From positions 1-64,000 of the forward strand of contig NZ_JAOEGU010000019.1 in NCBI RefSeq assembly GCF_025583945.1: a stretch of DNA of 64,000 bases. Direction: 5' to 3'. Under the pieces are notes generated by a model. The model was not told the DNA's origin. It saw only the letters and a program-made list of their open reading frames with translations, and searched no databases. Both the position numbers and the translations under genes were made by a program. Below are positions 18,514 to 27,602 of this stretch, one piece after another; within the stretch, counting starts at the first letter, position 1, and the number at the start of each line of letters is the position of its first letter. The stretch is from Methylobacter psychrophilus (GTDB lineage Bacteria; Pseudomonadota; Gammaproteobacteria; Methylococcales; Methylomonadaceae).

Positions 18514-19065
18514 ATGAAACCAGTTTTGTCCTTGTTACTGATGGCCTTGATGCTTAATGCCTGTAGTCACGTTGAACCCAACTCAGTGCGAGACTATCTG
18601 GCCCTGGCACCTGCAGAATCTGACGTTAAGCAAAACCAGCGAATCCAGCCGCTAATCAAACTTTTTAATAAAATTGAGACGGTTTCTCTGGCTGATCAGA
18701 TAGCTAAAACTTACGCTGAAAAGTTATATTTTAATGACACGATAGTCACTTTGCATACCCGGCAGGATTTATTGAAGTATATGCAACATACTCAAAAAAG
18801 CCTCGATTCCATGAGCTTTGAAGTGCTCGGTACCCAGGAAAAAGGTAATGATATGTTCGTTCGCTGGACCATGAATACCCGATTTACGGTGATGGGACAA
18901 AGTCAAAATATACAATCTGTCGGTATGAGTCACTTACGCTTTAATAGCGATGGAAAAATAATTCTGCATCAGGACTACTGGGATAGTATGCAGGGATTTT
19001 ATCAACACTTACCAATCATTGGAGGTATATTGCAATGGATAAAAAATGGCTTGCAAGATTATTAA
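18514..19065 (+). CDS. NTF2-like (SnoaL-fold) lipoprotein
   Basis: A 183-aa protein with a lipoprotein signal peptide (LMLNAC lipobox, Cys17), so it is probably anchored in a membrane. The remainder fits a nuclear-transport-factor-2-like fold (FRWTMNTRFTVMG-type strands and DYWDSMQGFYQHLP near the end). GGAGT precedes the ATG by 7 bases. Its last 31 bp overlap the chalcone-isomerase-like gene. In other gammaproteobacteria such a gene sits inside the cfa/DUF1365 cluster, so it probably works with the 1370-8003 operon even though about 10 kb now separates them. Confidence 0.8.
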   Translation: MKPVLSLLLMALMLNACSHVEPNSVRDYLALAPAESDVKQNQRIQPLIKLFNKIETVSLADQIAKTYAEKLYFNDTIVTLHTRQDLLKYMQHTQKSLDSMSFEVLGTQEKGNDMFVRWTMNTRFTVMGQSQNIQSVGMSHLRFNSDGKIILHQDYWDSMQGFYQHLPIIGGILQWIKNGLQDY

Positions 19066-19589
19066 TTACTTTGCTTACCGGCCTGTCTGTAGTTCAGGCT
19101 GACGAACTCTTTCCTGAATATATTGATACCGTTAATAACACCCGACTGCTTCGTTGTAGTCAAGCCGAACTTAAGGCCTTTCGTTTAATTCATGTCGGTA
19201 ATGCCGCTTTGTATTTGGACGATTGCAAGAAAGTCAGCCATATTTTTTCTGCAGGCCCCAAGCACTTGCGATTTTTATATGAAAAAGCCATACCGGCAAA
19301 AGCTTTTAAAGACGCTTCAGAAGAATATCTGAAAATTAATCTTGGCCAACAATACGCTGACTGGCAAGCTGAGTTTGACGCCTTCAACAGTCATTATCAG
19401 GATATCAAGGAAGGTGATTACTATGATCTTGTTTATGATCCAAAAACCGGCTTAAAACTACAACTAAACAGTAAACTGCTGGCCACTTTGGATGATCCTG
19501 CACAAAGCCTGGCTTACCTGAACATCTGGTTTGGCAAGGAACCTTTTTCCAATGACTTAAAAGACACATTGCTAAACATTGTGGATTGA
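19035..19589 (+). CDS. Chalcone-isomerase-like periplasmic protein
   Basis: A 184-aa protein with a signal peptide (LLITLLTGLSVVQA, cleaved near residue 22). A CHI-like fold is suggested by LRCSQAELKAFRLIHVGNAALYL and LRFLYEKAIPAKAF, features of the bacterial chalcone isomerase-like family also found next to cfa clusters. It lacks any link to flavonoids. Fatty-acid binding is known for plant members of this fold, so binding of a modified acyl chain is a plausible inference. It overlaps the NTF2 gene by 31 bp. Confidence 0.82.
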   Translation: MDKKWLARLLITLLTGLSVVQADELFPEYIDTVNNTRLLRCSQAELKAFRLIHVGNAALYLDDCKKVSHIFSAGPKHLRFLYEKAIPAKAFKDASEEYLKINLGQQYADWQAEFDAFNSHYQDIKEGDYYDLVYDPKTGLKLQLNSKLLATLDDPAQSLAYLNIWFGKEPFSNDLKDTLLNIVD

Positions 19590-19614
19590 TAATAAAAACA
19601 CACCTGTTTATGTG

Positions 19615-20619
19615 ATGGACAGCTTTCTGGATTTATCGCCTATTTCCATTCCCTCAAATCCGGTATTAAAAAAAATGATTATTCGTGGTGGAACCACCGT
19701 TCTTCGTGCCCTGCGCGATGACTGGACTACTTTACTGTTATTTTCTTCACTGACTGTTGGTACAGAAGTTATTTATGAATACCTGCCGGTGCAACAAACC
19801 GCTTTACCCTCATTACCTTTGGGCGTATTGATCACCGCAATGTCGATATTTCTTGCCTTTCAAATCAACCAAAGTTATGACCGTTGGTGGGAAGCCAGAC
19901 GATTATGGGGACAGCTTGTCAATGTCAGCCGATCATTGGGCCGGCAAATTACCACTTTGTTAACCGATAAACGTATCGCCAATATTACCAACAAGGAAAG
20001 TGCGGCAAAGTTTCATCAAGAACTACTTTATCGGCATATTGCTTTCGTCAATATATTGAGAATCAGCTTACGCTCAGGCGGTAAACTATCAGAAAAGGAC
20101 TGGCGATTTATGGCTCAATTTTTACCCGATAGTGAAATAACTGACTTAAAAAGTGCCGGTAATGTTATGACTCAACTGCTGCAAAAACAGGCCAAAGTTC
20201 TGGGTGCATTAACCGGTAAGAATTGGGGCGAACAACAAATTCTCCTTCAACTGGATAGCTCTCTAAACCTTCTTAATGATATTCAGGGTGGCTGTGAGCG
20301 AATAAAGCGCAGTTCATTTCCTGATCGTTTTAATTTTCATACCCGTATTTTTGTTTGGTTACTGGCAATACTTATTCCCTTTTGTCTGATTGAAAACGAT
20401 CTTTTCGATGTCGTGGCAATGATCACGGAAACCCTGTTGGCTTTCTTGTTCGTAACCATCGAACGCTTGGGTACGGAACTTCGCGATCCGTTTGAAAACC
20501 GTATCAATGACACTCCGATGTCGGCGTTGTGCCGAACCATTGAGATCGACTTAAGGCAACAGCTTGGAGAAACCACGACTCTTGTGCCACTCGAACCGAT
20601 AAACGGTGTTTTGATGTAA
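19615..20619 (+). CDS. Bestrophin-family membrane protein
   Basis: A 334-aa membrane protein of the bestrophin/UPF0187 family. The diagnostic segment FLAFQINQSYDRWWEARRLWG is visible around residues 81-101. About four hydrophobic helices are present. A conserved acidic segment FVTIERLGTELRDPFE follows near residue 285. Bacterial members form pentameric ion channels, anion- or cation-selective depending on pore residues. ATG 19615 is the best start since an upstream TTG at 19579 lies inside the CHI-like gene. It may be cotranscribed with the two preceding genes. Confidence 0.88.
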   Translation: MDSFLDLSPISIPSNPVLKKMIIRGGTTVLRALRDDWTTLLLFSSLTVGTEVIYEYLPVQQTALPSLPLGVLITAMSIFLAFQINQSYDRWWEARRLWGQLVNVSRSLGRQITTLLTDKRIANITNKESAAKFHQELLYRHIAFVNILRISLRSGGKLSEKDWRFMAQFLPDSEITDLKSAGNVMTQLLQKQAKVLGALTGKNWGEQQILLQLDSSLNLLNDIQGGCERIKRSSFPDRFNFHTRIFVWLLAILIPFCLIENDLFDVVAMITETLLAFLFVTIERLGTELRDPFENRINDTPMSALCRTIEIDLRQQLGETTTLVPLEPINGVLM

Positions 20620-20757
20620 TCAAAACTGCCAGAAATTTTAATTTAAAAAGTTGCAAAGTTGTTATTTTATGCAATATTGGATTACCATAAATAAAATCTG
20701 TATTTAATTAAATACTTAAATACGATTTTTGTTTTTTATCACTATCCGGAGCGCTTT

Positions 20758-21816
20758 ATGCAAAAAACTATTGGTTATGCTGCCCATGATAACAAGTCAC
20801 CATTGGAACCATTCAGCTTCGAACGACGCGAGCCTTTACCGACCGATATACAAATTGAGATCCTTTTTTGCGGGGTTTGTCATTCCGATGTTCATCAGGT
20901 ACGCAACGAGTGGGGCAACGCTGCATTTCCTATGGTGCCCGGTCATGAAATTGTGGGTAAAGTTACCCGCATAGGTAACGCAGTAACCGCGTTTAAAATT
21001 GGCGATAGCGTTGGTGTCGGTTGTCTGGTTGACTCTTGTAAGGTGTGTCCGGATTGTAACGATCATCAGGAACAATTTTGTAATAGTGCAGTGTTTACAT
21101 ATAACAGCCCCGACAAGCATAGCGGTGGCACTAACTACGGTGGCTATTCCAAACAAATCGTCGTTGACCAGGATTTTGTACTGCATGTTTCAGACAAACT
21201 GGATCTGGCAGCAGTAGCCCCTTTGTTATGCGCGGGAATTACCACTTATTCGCCATTAAGACATTGGAATGTCGGTAAAGGCGATAAAGTTGGTATCGTT
21301 GGTTTGGGTGGACTAGGCCACATGGCAATAAAATTTGCCCATGCCTTTGGCGCTCATGTTGTACTTTTTACCACGTCACCCGGTAAAACTGAAGATGCCA
21401 AACGACTCGGCGCTGATGAAGTAGTGATCTCCAAAAATCCGGAAGAAATGGAAAAGCATCTTGCCAGCTTTGATTTTATCCTGAATACCGTCGCTGCACC
21501 GCATAATCTGGATGCTTTCACGGCCTTACTAAAACGTGATGGTACATTATGTCTGGTCGGTTTGCCTGATCAGCCACATCCCTCACCTTCTATCGGCAAC
21601 CTGATTTTTAAGCGTCGTACCATTGCCGGCTCGCTAATTGGCGGCTTGAAAGAAACCCAGGAAATGCTTGACTTCTGTGCTGAAAATGCAATTACTTCGG
21701 ATATCGAAATCATCCCTATTCAGCAAGTTAACGAAGCCTTTGATCGCATGGTAAAAAGTGATGTAAAGTATCGCTTTGTTATTGATTTGGCCAGTCTGCA
21801 ACAAACGGAAGCTTAA
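20758..21816 (+). CDS. Zinc-dependent NAD(P) alcohol dehydrogenase (YahK/cinnamyl-alcohol type)
   Basis: A 352-aa medium-chain dehydrogenase. Catalytic zinc ligands CGVCHSDVH and GHEIVGKV are present, and the structural zinc is bound by a CXXCXXCX7C arrangement (CKVCPDCNDHQEQFC). The Rossmann motif GLGGLGHMAI is at about residues 180-189. It should interconvert aldehydes and alcohols with NADP(H), since this subgroup favours NADPH. A CGGAG ribosome binding site precedes the ATG. It stands alone, separated from bestrophin by 138 bp. Confidence 0.9.
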   Translation: MQKTIGYAAHDNKSPLEPFSFERREPLPTDIQIEILFCGVCHSDVHQVRNEWGNAAFPMVPGHEIVGKVTRIGNAVTAFKIGDSVGVGCLVDSCKVCPDCNDHQEQFCNSAVFTYNSPDKHSGGTNYGGYSKQIVVDQDFVLHVSDKLDLAAVAPLLCAGITTYSPLRHWNVGKGDKVGIVGLGGLGHMAIKFAHAFGAHVVLFTTSPGKTEDAKRLGADEVVISKNPEEMEKHLASFDFILNTVAAPHNLDAFTALLKRDGTLCLVGLPDQPHPSPSIGNLIFKRRTIAGSLIGGLKETQEMLDFCAENAITSDIEIIPIQQVNEAFDRMVKSDVKYRFVIDLASLQQTEA

Positions 21817-21867
21817 TTTTAAAAGCTGCTCACAACAAAGATACGAAAAACACAAAATTTTTTCTTT

Positions 21868-21898
21868 CTTCGTGTTCTTCGTGTCTTCGTGGTGAATA
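21868..21898 (+). repeat. Short repeat C (CTTCGTG-type), copy 1
   Basis: CTTCGTGTTCTTCGTGTCTTCGTGGTGAATA-type sequence; its reverse complement recurs at 24600-24635 on the other side of a three-gene block. This type of repeat is common in environmental proteobacteria. It lies within the 108 bp between the adh gene and the convergent membrane gene. Confidence 0.6.
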
Positions 21899-21924
21899 AG
21901 ATGCTGTTCTCAATATAACTTCTA

Positions 21925-22683
21925 TTATCTTGATTTGATTGCCTGATGAGCTGCCAAAAAAGCAGCGTAATGGTCAGTTAACTGATCGTGTGAATTGCCA
22001 TCAGGATGGTTTCTAAACTCCTGCTCAAGTATTCCCTGAACCATTTGAGACCACGGTGCTTTAGGGATAAAGTCATAAAGTACGCTACCAGCCAAACTAA
22101 TCATTTTTTGTCCGGCACTGCCGTTTTTTGATGTAAGTCCTGATAAATAGGGGTTTGCCTGCGGAAGACTGACCGGCGGCAAAGGCTTTATATCCAACCA
22201 ATTATTATCCGGTAAAAAGGTCAGGTCTTTGGTGTCGGCAAATGAAATCAACAGAGCCGGCATACCCAAAACAATCAGTAGCCCATAAAGCACGATTTTA
22301 CCGTTAAGCGCCAAAAATAAAATCCAACCAATCATTGCAAACAACAAAGCGGCACTGACAAAGAAAACCGGAAATATCGTTATCGGCCAGTTTCCAAAAA
22401 ATTGTTGCAGCAATAACTCCGAGTAACAAGCCACCGTTGCTGAAAAAACTACAATCGGGAAATAGGCGATGCGAAATGCCAGTAACTGTAAAATTATAAA
22501 GCCATAACGTTTATCTTTTGTCGGCAACTTTTTTAGTCCCCATAAAGACATCCAAACCATTGCCGACAAACCGGCGAGGTGAAACCCGGTAAATAACTGC
22601 CAGGCTTGTGCCGCAGGACTTATTTCAATACTAATGCCAAATATTGCCAATAAAATCAGTAATATCACTGGCAAATAATTCAT
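21925..22683 (-). CDS. Uncharacterised membrane protein
   Basis: A 252-aa protein I do not recognise. The first 150 residues hold about five hydrophobic helices. After that comes a soluble, proline-rich region (about 165-252) with LPPVSLPQANPYLSG and a C-terminal segment predicted to be helical. Its ATG overlaps the stop of the SDR gene by 4 bp, so the two are probably coupled. No catalytic motif is seen. Confidence 0.6.
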   Translation of the reverse strand: MNYLPVILLILLAIFGISIEISPAAQAWQLFTGFHLAGLSAMVWMSLWGLKKLPTKDKRYGFIILQLLAFRIAYFPIVVFSATVACYSELLLQQFFGNWPITIFPVFFVSAALLFAMIGWILFLALNGKIVLYGLLIVLGMPALLISFADTKDLTFLPDNNWLDIKPLPPVSLPQANPYLSGLTSKNGSAGQKMISLAGSVLYDFIPKAPWSQMVQGILEQEFRNHPDGNSHDQLTDHYAAFLAAHQAIKSR

Positions 22684-23522
22684 TTTATCAACTCAATATA
22701 ACCGGCTTTAAAGTCGGGATAGTGAAATTTATACCCCAAGGCTTTTAAGCGTTGATTATTACAACGTTTATTCATAACGCTGTCATTACCGGTACTTTTA
22801 ACCGTAGGCGATGGGCAGTCCATATGTTCGGTAAGCCAGACCATAACATCCCACATTGATGCAGGATCATCATCACTGGCTATATAGCATTGCTCTAAAG
22901 CCTTACCCGCCAGACGACATTCCAGTAAAAATACCAATACACCAACACAATCCAACTGATTAATACGGTTAGTAAAATAAGATGGATTTTTTTGTATGGC
23001 GGGTACTTGCGCGGCCGTTTTTAACAGATACTCGCGACCTGGCCCATAAATTCCGGAAAAACGAACCACGATATTATTGATATCGGTATCCATCAGTTTT
23101 TGTTCTGCCTGTCTGATGAGTTGGCTGGTAATGTTTTCCGGTTGCGCCACAGAATTCTCATCGACCCATTCACCTTGCGATTGCCCATAAACGCCGGTTG
23201 ATGAAACAAAAATCCATTGAGGATTAGCGCCTTCCCTGGAAAATCTATCTAGTAGATTATTCAATCCCGACTCATAAACAGCCTGATAACTTTCTTTATT
23301 TCGACCATCCGGCGAAACAATAAAATACACCACCTCAAAATCTGCGGGCAAGTCTTTAATGTCGTCAGCTGACGATATATCCGCAGTAAAATAATTAACG
23401 TAACCGGTAGCGGTAGTCGGCGGATTTCGTTTTAGTCCGGTTACCTGGTGGCCTTTAGCCGAAAGGTCTTGTGCCAGTTGCATACCGATAGAGCCGCAAC
23501 CAATAATTAAGATTTTTGCCAT
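22680..23522 (-). CDS. NAD(P)-binding SDR/epimerase family protein
   Basis: A 280-aa extended-SDR-like protein. The N-terminal dinucleotide motif GCGSIGMQLA (residues 8-17) differs slightly from the classical TGxxGxxG. SSTGVYGQSQGEWVDE (around 107-122) carries the SDR Ser and Tyr, although the downstream YxxxK lysine is not evident. It resembles YeeZ-like proteins, some of which sit beside photolyase and DUF523 genes. It precedes and overlaps the membrane protein gene. Confidence 0.78.
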   Translation of the reverse strand: MAKILIIGCGSIGMQLAQDLSAKGHQVTGLKRNPPTTATGYVNYFTADISSADDIKDLPADFEVVYFIVSPDGRNKESYQAVYESGLNNLLDRFSREGANPQWIFVSSTGVYGQSQGEWVDENSVAQPENITSQLIRQAEQKLMDTDINNIVVRFSGIYGPGREYLLKTAAQVPAIQKNPSYFTNRINQLDCVGVLVFLLECRLAGKALEQCYIASDDDPASMWDVMVWLTEHMDCPSPTVKSTGNDSVMNKRCNNQRLKALGYKFHYPDFKAGYIELIK

Positions 23523-23590
23523 AAGTTATAGAAGTTTTTTTAACAAAAAAGTCATCAATCAGCCTTATAATCGACTGATTTTTACGTCGA

Positions 23591-24529
23591 TTACAACTGA
23601 TTAATAAGCTGTAATTCCTGTGGATAAGGCGACATATAATAAGATTCATCAATATAAATATCAGGGGATTTACGAAAATGATGCTTAAGCACTGTCAACG
23701 GTACAATCAGCGGTATTTCTCCATTTCGATAACGCTCGATAATTTCGCACAACTCCGCCTTATCATCAATGCTTAACTCCTTTTTTAAGTAGCCCTGAAT
23801 ATGTTGCAACACATTAACGTGGTTACTGCGGTTAACAACTATTTTAAGTATATTCATTAACATGAAAATATAACGCTCAGCAATCGGTAACAAATTGTCC
23901 TTTGTTAAACTCGCTAATAATTGCCCCATTTCGCGGTAATCGGCATGACTCATAATAATCAATTTATGACGGGCATGAAAATGCGTCAATTTTTGCGGGG
24001 TAAGATCTTCGGCTAGTAATTGTTTCCAGCGATAAAGCACATAAACACGCTGAATAAAATTCTCACGCAATCCCGGATCGCCTAATCGCCCCTCTTCTTC
24101 TACCGGCAAAAGCGGATTATTGCGCATCATCTCCTGAGCGTAAATACCAAAACCTTCTCTGTGCGGCTGATTACCTACATAAACTTTAACGCGCTCCATA
24201 CCGCAACTGGGTGAATCCTTTTTTAAAATATAACCGCATAAATCGGCATGAGACTTTTTTTGCTGCCCGGCATAATCACTTAAACGGGCGGTTAAATCCA
24301 GTTCCGGATTTTTAATCCCCACACAGCGTATGGTGTTATCGATTTTTACCAAATGAATGGTAGGGCGAGGGACACCCAAGCCAATAGCGACTTCCGGACA
24401 ATAGGGATGAAAATCAAAATATTTACTGAGCGTACCAACAATGTAGGCATCACGTTTATGACTACCATCAAAGCGCACTTGTTCACCCAGTAGACAACTG
24501 CTAATACCGATAGGAATTTTTTTTATCAT
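23591..24529 (-). CDS. DUF523 and DUF1722 domain protein (YbgA-like)
   Basis: A 312-aa fusion. DUF523 occupies about residues 1-150 (PIGISSCLLGEQVRFDG, KKDSPSCGMERVKVY, with conserved Cys residues). DUF1722 occupies about 175-300 (THFHARHKLIIMSH, then YPQELQLINQL at the end). Such fusions are often encoded beside photolyase and SDR genes in marine and freshwater gammaproteobacteria. Here the SDR gene is 68 bp downstream and the photolyase about 6 kb away. The biochemical function is unknown; DUF523 has been considered a DNA- or nucleotide-linked enzyme, unproven. Confidence 0.85.
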   Translation of the reverse strand: MIKKIPIGISSCLLGEQVRFDGSHKRDAYIVGTLSKYFDFHPYCPEVAIGLGVPRPTIHLVKIDNTIRCVGIKNPELDLTARLSDYAGQQKKSHADLCGYILKKDSPSCGMERVKVYVGNQPHREGFGIYAQEMMRNNPLLPVEEEGRLGDPGLRENFIQRVYVLYRWKQLLAEDLTPQKLTHFHARHKLIIMSHADYREMGQLLASLTKDNLLPIAERYIFMLMNILKIVVNRSNHVNVLQHIQGYLKKELSIDDKAELCEIIERYRNGEIPLIVPLTVLKHHFRKSPDIYIDESYYMSPYPQELQLINQL

Positions 24530-24599
24530 GGTTATTTAAGAGAGGGGGGATTTAAGCTTACGAGATTGTGAAAGTATTATAAAAAACGGGTTAAAAACA

Positions 24600-24635
24600 T
24601 TATTCACCACGAAGGCACGAAGAACAAGAAGAAAA
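24600..24635 (-). repeat. Short repeat C, copy 2 (inverted)
   Basis: Reverse complement of the 21868-21898 copy (CTTCGTG...GTGGTGAATA). The two copies face each other across the 21925-24529 gene block. Confidence 0.6.
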
Positions 24636-24855
24636 ATAATGCTCTTTATTCAATGCATTGAAAACTTCGTGCCTTGGCAACTGCTCCCTGCGTTTCTTAA
24701 GAAGCCTACTGTTGGTGCTCTCGATCGCTGTTCCATACGCGACTCTACCTTCTACCATCCATGGCTATATAACTCCTGCATAATCCACAGGGATATGGTG
24801 AATGCAGAGTTTACAGGAGCAAATATCTGTCCCTGCAGTCGTTATAAATAAATAT

Positions 24856-24898
24856 CCTGCGCCACTTTGGGACTATTAATTCTTGGATATCATCTTGG
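24856..24898 (+). repeat. Dispersed repeat A, copy 3
   Basis: Best-preserved copy; runs CCTGCGCCACTTTGGGACTA, then ATTCTTGGATATCATCTTGG. Its end abuts the msrQ stop. Confidence 0.7.
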
Positions 24899-24900
24899 AA

Positions 24901-25608
24901 TCAGCGCTTCATATCGCTTTTTAATATGGTTACTTGTGGTTCACGGATTGTTTCGGACATTACCACTTGTTTTGCCACCATCACCTGCACCTTTTGGCCG
25001 GTCGGGATCATCATTTTATTAAATTTACGGTTTTTAAACCAGACGGCAACACGAAAGCTCAGTAATAATATAATGATGATTAAATAGAACAGTGGCTCTG
25101 CAAGATTACCTTTAAGCTGCCAGTAATAATGGAGGATAGCGGCACCCGCTGCAATATAAATCAAGCGATGGAGTTTTTTCCAGGTTTTACCCATGCGCTT
25201 TTTAGCCCATTTGGGCGATGTCAGCGCAAGTAGAAAAATAATACAATAAGCCAGAATTCCCAGCCAGATGTAAGAGCTTTCAATAATATCAATGCCAATA
25301 ATATGCCACACCAAAGCATGATCTACCAGCAAGTAGACCAGTACATGCAAGGTTGCATAAAAGAAAACATACAGCCCTAATATTTGCCGATAATCGGTCA
25401 TACCACGCCATTTTGTAACTGATTGGATAGGCGTAATAGCCAATGTCAGCCATAAGAAACGTAACGACCAATCTCCCAAACGCATATGCAATGCTTGAAT
25501 GGGATTTGCGCCTAAATTATTGAAAGCAATATCAACCAACAACAATAGCAAGGGCAGTAAACAAGCGATTATAGTTAAGGACTGCAACTTGTTGTATTGA
25601 AAAACCAT
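24901..25608 (-). CDS. msrQ: Protein-methionine-sulfoxide reductase heme-binding subunit MsrQ
   Basis: A 235-aa inner-membrane protein of the ferric-reductase-like YedZ family, about six transmembrane helices and around 30 residues longer than E. coli MsrQ. Histidines in HMRLGDWSLRFLWLTL, ATLHVLVYLLVDHA and LHRLIYIAAGAAILHYYW fit the heme-ligand positions of the family. It passes electrons from the quinone pool to MsrP. The start overlaps the msrP stop by one base, the usual gene order. Confidence 0.92.
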   Translation of the reverse strand: MVFQYNKLQSLTIIACLLPLLLLLVDIAFNNLGANPIQALHMRLGDWSLRFLWLTLAITPIQSVTKWRGMTDYRQILGLYVFFYATLHVLVYLLVDHALVWHIIGIDIIESSYIWLGILAYCIIFLLALTSPKWAKKRMGKTWKKLHRLIYIAAGAAILHYYWQLKGNLAEPLFYLIIIILLLSFRVAVWFKNRKFNKMMIPTGQKVQVMVAKQVVMSETIREPQVTILKSDMKR

Positions 25609-26564
25609 CAGAAAAAGTGCCGTAAGTCCATATCACTATACAATGATGCGACTTGCTCACCATAACCATTAAATAATTCAGTTTGTCGACGTGGGGTAAA
25701 AAAACTGCTGCCTAATTGGCGCTCACTGTTTTGACTCCAGCGTGGATGGGCAACTTCCGGATTTACATTCGCGTAAAAACCATAGTCGTTAGGTGCGAAT
25801 TTATTCCAGGTTGTCGTGGGCGGTCTTTTTAACAACTCAATTTTTACAATCGCTTTAATGCTTTTAAAACCGTATTTCCAAGGCACAACCAAACGCAATG
25901 GCGCACCATTTTGCTTTGGCAGAGTATCGCCGTACATCCCAACAGCCAATATCGTTAAAGGGTGCATGGCTTCATCCATACGTAGTGCTTCAACATAAGG
26001 CCATTCCAGCATGGTATTATTAGCTTGACTAGGCATTATTTTTGGTTGATAAACCGTAGTAAATTTTACAAAATTGGCTGTTGATAAAGGTTTAACCATT
26101 TTTAATAAACTACCCAGCGAAAAACCAACCCAGGGAACAACCATTGACCACGCTTCCACACAACGAAAACGATAGATATGCTCCTGAAGCGTCTGCTGAC
26201 GTAGAATATCTTCCAAATAATAACTACCCGGCTTTTCTACTTCGCCACTGATCTCTACTGACCAAGGATCAACAGGCAGACTTTGCGCTAACGTTGTTGC
26301 ATCGGTTTTATTAAAGGAGAACTCATAATAATTGGTATGATTTTTAATAATTTCAGCCGGCGTAAGTAGTAAAGAATCGTTAGATAAATTACTTTTTGGC
26401 AAATCCCCCCAGACCGGTTTATTGTTATTAGCCAGCGCCGGAACAATACCCGAACCGGTCAACATAGTCGCCAACATTGCTTTAATTATCTGACGTCGCT
26501 TGTTAAAAACCAAAGGATCGGTAATCTCACTAGCGGGAATAGCTTTTTCTGTTTTAATTATCAT
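25608..26564 (-). CDS. msrP: Protein-methionine-sulfoxide reductase catalytic subunit MsrP
   Basis: A 318-aa periplasmic molybdopterin enzyme that repairs oxidised methionines in envelope proteins. A twin-arginine signal peptide is present (KRRQIIKAMLATML, cleaved near ALA at residue 45). The molybdenum-ligating cysteine lies in FRCVEAWSMVVPW, and the WKYGFKSIKAIVKIELL segment matches E. coli YedY. msrQ follows immediately. Oxidative damage repair fits the photolyase, LOV and lipid genes around it. Confidence 0.94.
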   Translation of the reverse strand: MIIKTEKAIPASEITDPLVFNKRRQIIKAMLATMLTGSGIVPALANNNKPVWGDLPKSNLSNDSLLLTPAEIIKNHTNYYEFSFNKTDATTLAQSLPVDPWSVEISGEVEKPGSYYLEDILRQQTLQEHIYRFRCVEAWSMVVPWVGFSLGSLLKMVKPLSTANFVKFTTVYQPKIMPSQANNTMLEWPYVEALRMDEAMHPLTILAVGMYGDTLPKQNGAPLRLVVPWKYGFKSIKAIVKIELLKRPPTTTWNKFAPNDYGFYANVNPEVAHPRWSQNSERQLGSSFFTPRRQTELFNGYGEQVASLYSDMDLRHFF

Positions 26565-26735
26565 TGTTAAATTTACCTAACAGTCAATTAATACCGTTGT
26601 TCAGGAGAGTTTTTCTCTCTCTATGGTTCTCGACTTAATAATATTGCATTTAGCAGGCGTGGGCAGCACACCATAAGTTAAGCAGAATGGAACTTATTTT
26701 GCATGGCTACACCAACAAACCAGAACAGTTAACCA

Positions 26736-27557
26736 TTATTTTTTCCCTCTGGGAATCCGGTTCCATAATTTTTTAATTTTAATTTCAGTAATAAATGCCA
26801 GCGAAAACAGTTGGATAAAGTTATCAGCTTCAATTAAATCAAGACCTATATGCTCAGGAACCAGTTCTTTTCGAGTTCCAAAAATACGATCCCAGAGTGA
26901 AAAAACAATGCCGTAATTACTGTCGTGCTCACTACGCAAGGTTGAATGATGTGTTCGGTGCAGCGATGGCGTAATAAATACTTGCGAAATAAGCTCTTCT
27001 TTGGGAACACGAATATTGGCATGATGAAACATGATAAAAAATAACTCAACAATCTCAATAGAAAGTATCAAATACGCATTGACGCCAATAATGACAACAA
27101 ATACACACTTATAAATAATTTCCAGCAGTAAATCAAAAACGTGAAATCGAAAACCGGTAGAAACATTAAAGCCTTTGTCGCTATGATGTACCTTATGAAA
27201 TCGCCACAGAGTCGGATAAGTGTGACTGGCAACGTGCCAAAGATAAATGGCCAAATCAAAAAAAGCGAATGCCAGCAGCCATTTTAATGGACCATCAGGC
27301 AAACCACCAAATATCCCGTACGATGCAAATTGCTGCGCGACAATAAACAGTGATGAAGCCCTTAATACGGTCAAAATAACATTATTAACCAAAAATGTAG
27401 TGGTATTGGTCGCAAACGATTCTTTAAAAATTTTCTTAGGAAATTCTCGGTAAGGAATCCGCTTCTCAATAATCACCAATAAAATAAAAGCCAACATGGC
27501 AAGACCAAATAAAGCTTCATTAAAAAACATGCCTCCGTTACTATCAGTTGCATTCAT
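26736..27557 (-). CDS. Sterol desaturase/fatty-acid hydroxylase superfamily protein
   Basis: A 273-aa membrane di-iron oxygenase. Histidine clusters HVASH, HKVHHS, HHANIRV and HRTHHSTL are in the expected order, and four to five hydrophobic helices surround them. It should hydroxylate or desaturate a lipid; the exact substrate is unknown. It is the last of three closely spaced minus-strand genes after an SRPBCC protein and a short LOV photoreceptor (45 bp after the latter), which points to blue-light control of its expression or activity. Confidence 0.88.
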   Translation of the reverse strand: MNATDSNGGMFFNEALFGLAMLAFILLVIIEKRIPYREFPKKIFKESFATNTTTFLVNNVILTVLRASSLFIVAQQFASYGIFGGLPDGPLKWLLAFAFFDLAIYLWHVASHTYPTLWRFHKVHHSDKGFNVSTGFRFHVFDLLLEIIYKCVFVVIIGVNAYLILSIEIVELFFIMFHHANIRVPKEELISQVFITPSLHRTHHSTLRSEHDSNYGIVFSLWDRIFGTRKELVPEHIGLDLIEADNFIQLFSLAFITEIKIKKLWNRIPRGKK

Positions 27558-27602
27558 AAACTTACCTTTATATTTTATTTGGCTTTATTTAAAAAAACGT
27601 GA

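Larger units (their letters stand above)
24530..24900. other. 371-bp gap with two repeats, no clear gene
   Basis: Contains repeat C (24600-24635) and repeat A (24856-24898). A 70-codon plus-strand frame at 24639-24851 begins inside the repeat and shows no familiar motif, so I do not call it a gene. Confidence 0.5.

Noticed and set aside
24639-24851. 70-codon plus-strand frame in the gap before msrQ
   Set aside because: It starts at the edge of repeat C, has no ribosome binding site or familiar motif, and the region is repeat-rich.
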